From positions 1 through 42,725 of the forward strand of contig JALLBK010000444.1 in NCBI GenBank assembly GCA_036940085.1: DNA of 42,725 nt, given 5' to 3'. Numbering within the stretch: position 1 is the stretch's first letter; the number at the start of each line of letters is the position of its first letter. This DNA comes from Discostella pseudostelligera. Lineage: Eukaryota > Bacillariophyta > Thalassiosirophyceae > Thalassiosirales > Thalassiosiraceae. The position numbers and the translations under genes were made by a program. This document shows, one piece after another, positions 38,401-42,725 of the stretch. Under the pieces are notes generated by a model. The model saw only the letters and a list, made by a program, of their open reading frames with translations, was not told the DNA's origin and did not search any database.

Positions 38401-41400
38401 GCTGCGCGGCTTATGCGAGGCAACCATGTCAACCTCTGTATCCAAGTTGTTGATTGGCACGAAATCTGCCACCGGCCGCCGGGATAATTGTAATGGCCTC
38501 TCTCCCGAAATTCTGTCTGACTTCAAACGAGGAGAAATAGCGGGAGCAGATCAAGTAGTTCTCATGCGTTTGCGGCATGGATTCGACTTATGTGGCTGGT
38601 TGGTAGATCTTCACACTCGCTGCTGCTTTTGGATGGACGGTGGGGATGCACACAGCGACAGTCGAGGGACGGCTTTTTTGCTATCGCATAACGAGAATGA
38701 CTGCTCAAACGACGTTCTGTCATACCTGCAGGCGGTGGCGAAGACTTCGTTGTCAACGCAGCGATTCAAGTTATGGAGGTCGACTTGGATAGCTAGATAT
38801 TGGCAATCCAGAGCGATAGGAAGCAGCAGCAGTAGCAGTGGGAGTGACTGCAGCAGCACGTATGATTGCTTCGAGGATTTATATGAAAATGACATACCAC
38901 GATCGTTGCATGGTTCATTGCAGCGGTTAGCGTTACATCGCATCCACCAACTGCACTCGATGATATATTACTGCAATCTTCGGGAGCATGAACTTCATAC
39001 AAGCGAGGACAACCTACATATCGACAACGCTTCAAGTCTGGCCCTAACGAATGAAGCGAGGATGCTAGTTGACTTTTCGATGTACCTCGCGTGTTCCCGA
39101 CTTACGACGCGTTGCAACTATTCGGTGGCCGACGAGTCGTCGTCTGAGTCGCTGTGGATTCCTATGGCTCAATCGTTATGCATCTGGAGTCGTTATAGTG
39201 ATGCAGTCCACATTGAGCTATTTTTGATCTGGTTCTTTGGCACGCTTTGTTGGAGATATTCTCTTGAAGCCACAGCAGATCAAGTATTTAGACTTGAAAC
39301 AAATGTCGCATTAACCCTTGCACGCGACGCCTCGTTCTACGACATTGGCGACGTTATGTCATTGTTCATGCGAGTCGGCATACAGTTTGCCACCAGTCGA
39401 TTCCTCGACAGCATCGTGTCAATTGACGTATCCTACAAAATGAAGATCCTTGAGTTCAACTCCGGATCAACAAAGTTGTGCATGGACTTAGCCAAGACGG
39501 AGGGGGCCAAACTGGCTCGTGACAATCATGTAGATGCCGTGTCTACGACGCTCACTTTCTTGGCAAGTGCGCCGATTGAACTCACTTTGACTAATCAAAA
39601 TGTCAAACTCGTCGACGGAATTGTTGGACTAGACATTTTATCATCACAAATGATCAAGCATGGTGTGGACGTATCAGAGCTCGACAGCCAGCAAATATTG
39701 AACATCGTTCACTCAAACAAAATCATCTTGTCCAACTTATTGCCAAAGGCACTACTGCTTTCATCCGATTTTGAAGATCCCTGCCTGGCAAACATGGCGT
39801 GTCATTTGCTCAAAAGCTGTCTTGACTTCAGATCAGCCGACAATGTTGTTGCTGCCTCCTGCAATGCCATTACTGAATACTTCACTCTGTGTGTTGATTA
39901 TTATGAGAGGAACAATAATGCTCTGGTGGAACTATTTACCCAGCTTGAATCCTTGGTTCGTGATATCGATGTTGACTTCTCGCCCAAAGCGACCTTTATT
40001 AGAAGTGTCATCCGGAGGATGAACATCTTAGATCGTTATCGCTCCTTGTCAAAAATCTCTACAGCAACTATCCCCTCGACGTATGAATTATGCCTGCAGT
40101 TTGTTCTGGAAACTCAGGAAGTGTTGCAGAGCATTGATTTTCAATATCTATCGAAGGCGGGGCGTGGTCTAGAAAATGACATAGTGGCAGCAAAGGCACT
40201 ACTGCTCGAAAGTGAAGTGTGGTCGTTCATCGGGAGTCACATAGAAGCAACGCCAGGCTCGATTCTGATTACGAACGGTCAAGTTAACAACGCTGTGATG
40301 AGTGTGGGGAATTTATTCCGGAGTATTTCACGCGCACAAGAATCACCATGCAGTTTAGTATTCATCAACACCGTGGACTACTTTTTGTCGGCCATGGCTG
40401 TCGCTCCAGGTTTCTTTCTTCAATGTGTGCCGACATCAGAATTGATAGATATGGTGCTCGAAGAATTGGCACAGTCCTTTGCAAGGGGACAAGAATCTAC
40501 ATGTTTGGATGCGGCACTGTGCTCGCTTATCCGAGCACCAGGCGTTGAGCAGACAAAGACTGCAATTAATCATTTATTGAGCAAGTCCAACGGGTGCAGT
40601 AGATTGGATTCTGCATTTATTACTAAGGCATTTCACTTGCTGATCACGTCCTCAAACAGCCAGGAGCAGAACAAATGCCTTTCAGATACATGTCCGAAGT
40701 TCCTCTTGATTTCCATTGGACTTCTTCGGGACAGGCAGTGTACAATGACTGAATTGGCTTCGAATGTTATGCTTCTTTCCAAGACACTAACCACCATAAT
40801 TTCAAAGAAGGAGCTTCTTCTACTGAGTGGGCGAGAGATTGCTATGATTTGTTGCGAGATGATTCCGATTTTAGACGATAACGGAGTCAACAAACATGAT
40901 GCCGATGGTGTTAGTGCTTCAATATTTATTTCATGCTGCACAGTTGTTGCGTCGTTGATCGCTCACTACCCGAAGCAGCTCTATGGATGCCCATCCCCGT
41001 TGTTTAGTCTCATGTTGGCACTATTATCGAATGTTCTCCGGACGAGCGTGAAGAAGGGTTTATCGAATAAGGCCCAAGAGTATGCAAAGTGAGTACAAAC
41101 ACGATGCCTGATTACTTGTTGTCGTTGTTTATTAACTTTGATTGTTGCGTTGACTTGGTATTTTGGAATACAGAGTTTGTGAATTGCTCATACCGCATAA
41201 AGACATTCTCAAAAAACATGTGGTCGGTCTAATATTACATTACATTTGGAGTCTCAATGATGGCCTGAATCCAACCATAAAGTCCAAGTTAACGCCTTCA
41301 ATCTTTGCACTGTTGGACATGTTATCTGAATTCGAAACGCGGCAAATTAATGCCATGATCGACGCGCCGAGCAAAGCTCTGTTTGCCCCGGTATTTCGTT

Positions 41401-41438
41401 CTTATCAAAAGTACTATCAGTATCATGGACAAGCATAA
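35498..41438 (+). CDS. URB2: URB2/NPA2-type nucleolar 27S pre-rRNA processing protein
   Basis: Exons 35498-41088 and 41174-41438, with an 85-nt intron 41089-41173 (GTGAGT...TACAG), encode 1951 residues. The acceptor at 41173 is fixed by the frame; using the next AG would give a stop. The diagnostic part is the C-terminus, about 1860-1951: LIPHKDILKKHVVGLILHYI, KSKLTPSIFALLDMLSEFE, INAMIDAPSKALFAPVF and a final YQKYYQYHGQ, matching the Urb2/Npa2 C-terminal domain. The remaining protein is a long alpha-helical solenoid as in URB2. Insertions include a basic N-terminus (HRKKRK), acidic Asp runs near 210-225 and a polyglutamine tract near 592-605. URB2 acts in early 60S assembly, in the same pathway as its divergent neighbour EBP2. 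Confidence 0.85.
37271..37312 (+). repeat. CAG/CAA triplet tract in URB2
   Basis: About 10 CAG codons followed by CAA/GAA/CAG give a glutamine-rich tract inside URB2, a likely length-polymorphic insertion. Confidence 0.9.
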
Positions 41439-41599
41439 TGCATAATCTAAAGTCACTTCTGATTGCGTACACTAGGTATTGAAGTTTCTTCATTTCAATC
41501 GGTTCGAAGGAGACTCTCTAGACGCTCCTCTCTCATCAGCTTCCGAAGACGGAAGGGGAGAGACTTGCTACTGTGCTAGGCAGGGCTACAATGCCGGTG

Positions 41600-42690
41600 G
41601 GTGGTGACGATGCTGTCTAATGATGATGATGATCCCGAAGAAGATGCTCCTGTCTGCTGATGTTGATGCTGCTTTTAGTAATCCTCAGCCTGACAATGAC
41701 AAACCTGACCATCCTGATGAATGCTACTGATAAGTGCTGATGACTCCCCATACTGACATTGCTTCTGAGTCTGCAGATGCTGAGGATGCTGTACATGATG
41801 CTAGCTCCTCCTCCTCTTGAGTGATGCTCCTGAGTGATGCTCCTGACTCCTCCTGAGTGATGCTGCTCCTGAGTGATGCTCTGGATTAATGCTCCTCCTG
41901 AGTGATGCTCTTGAGGGTCCTGAATTATGCTCGTGATACAACCTCCTGAGGAGGAGAATGATGACTCCTGAGTGATGCTCCTGAGCAATACTCCCGAGGA
42001 GTGATGCTCCTGGTGAGTGTGTGGTGAGTGATGAGCTCCTGAGTGAGGATGATGCTCCTGATGAGGCTGAGGAGGATAGTGATAATCCTGCTTACTGCTC
42101 AGTAATGCACCTGCTGAGGTGAAGGAATGATGATCCTATTCCTATGGTGAGTGATGCTTTTGAGTGCTGGTGCTCCCGGTGATACTCTGAGGAGTGATGC
42201 TCCTGAGTGATGCTCCTGAATGACAAATGACAATGTGCTTCTGAATGATGCTCCTGCTTGATGTTCCTGAGTGTTGCTCCTGAGTGTTGCTCCTGAGTGT
42301 TGCTCCTGAGTGATGCTCCTGATGAGTGATGCTTCTGAGGCTGCTCCTGTGATCATGCTGTTCCTGAGTATTCTTGTTACACCATTGTGATGCTCATGAA
42401 GATACCTCCTTTGCTCCTCCTGCTGAGTGATGCTCCTTAGCAGTGTTTGGGGTGTTCTTGTCCCTGAATGATGCTCCTCCTGAGTGATAGTGATAGTGAT
42501 GCTCCTAATGCACCTGATGCTCCTGAGTTATGCTCCTAAGGAGTGATCAGTGATCAGCATGCTCCTGATACAAAGAGATAAGAGCTGCATTTGAGTGACA
42601 ATGGTGATGCCCCTGAGTGATCATGCTCCTCCTGAATGATCATGCCCTTTGATGCTCCTGAGTGATGATGCTCTGACATAGGCCAGTGGT
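41600..42690. repeat. Degenerate minisatellite, 13-bp core, at the window end
   Basis: Core unit GTGATGCTCCTGA (13 bp), clearest from 41805 onward, repeats with many variants (GCTCCTCCTGA, GCTCCTGAATGA, GTTGCTCCTGA). Because 13 is not a multiple of three, each unit changes frame, and the plus strand is rich in TGA stops, so it is not coding. On the minus strand it gives spurious frames with SITQEHHSG-type text. Flanking plus-strand text at 41610-41760 includes GAT-rich pieces. The array passes the last 35 bp in a different CCAGG-rich sequence. 41439-41599 holds no gene. Confidence 0.8.
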
Positions 42691-42725
42691 TCACCCCTGG
42701 TTCCAGGTGTAACTTTGGTTCCAGG

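Noticed and set aside
1..42725. tRNA, rRNA, CRISPR or transposon
   Set aside because: No tRNA cloverleaf, rRNA core, spaced direct-repeat array or transposase/reverse-transcriptase frame was seen; the repeats present are microsatellites and minisatellites.

Overview
The window looks like nuclear DNA of a diatom, probably a centric one. The evidence is protein-coding genes on both strands with short GT-AG introns (70 to 169 nt), serine- and asparagine-rich low-complexity insertions, a plastid-type presequence with an SSA|F cleavage motif, a Skp1-type hydroxylation/glycosylation enzyme, and a pair of lysine-cluster, silaffin-like surface proteins. Sixteen gene loci are called, two of them broken and one cut by the window edge. 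Several are spliced here by joining neighbouring reading frames across introns. No rRNA, tRNA, transposon or CRISPR was recognised.

Layout, left to right. 1-3.4 kb: an edge-truncated unknown gene (-), then a secreted leishmanolysin-like protein whose zinc ligands are all substituted (+), followed by a short tandem repeat. 3.4-8.0 kb: a leucine carboxyl methyltransferase (-) divergent from a fusion of a prolyl 4-hydroxylase with a GT60 GlcNAc-transferase (+). 8.2-13.2 kb: a two-SAP-domain PPR protein (-) and a pectinacetylesterase/Notum-like esterase with a mucin-like tail (-). 13.7-15.9 kb: a WS/DGAT acyltransferase (+). 16-22 kb: two MATE transporter paralogues (-, the first carrying two compensating frameshifts) on either side of an ankyrin-type protein (+). 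22.5-24.9 kb: a membrane-anchored metallophosphoesterase-like protein (-). 25.9-30.8 kb: two paralogous silaffin-like genes (+, the first frameshifted) flanking an RRM/RGG protein (-). 31.5-33.2 kb: an unknown protein (+). 33.4-41.4 kb: the 60S ribosome-assembly factors EBP2 (-) and URB2 (+), transcribed divergently. 41.6 kb to the end: a degenerate 13-bp minisatellite.

Two themes tie the genes together. First, an E2F-like element (core TGGCGGGAA) recurs in seven of the intergenic promoter regions, singly or in clusters, including the one shared by EBP2 and URB2. This suggests cell-cycle or growth-linked control. Second, several genes act on the wall or cell surface (silaffin-like pair, esterase, pseudoprotease, membrane phosphoesterase). 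The most unusual single protein is the hydroxylase-GlcNAc-transferase fusion, which would carry the first two steps of Skp1 modification in one polypeptide.
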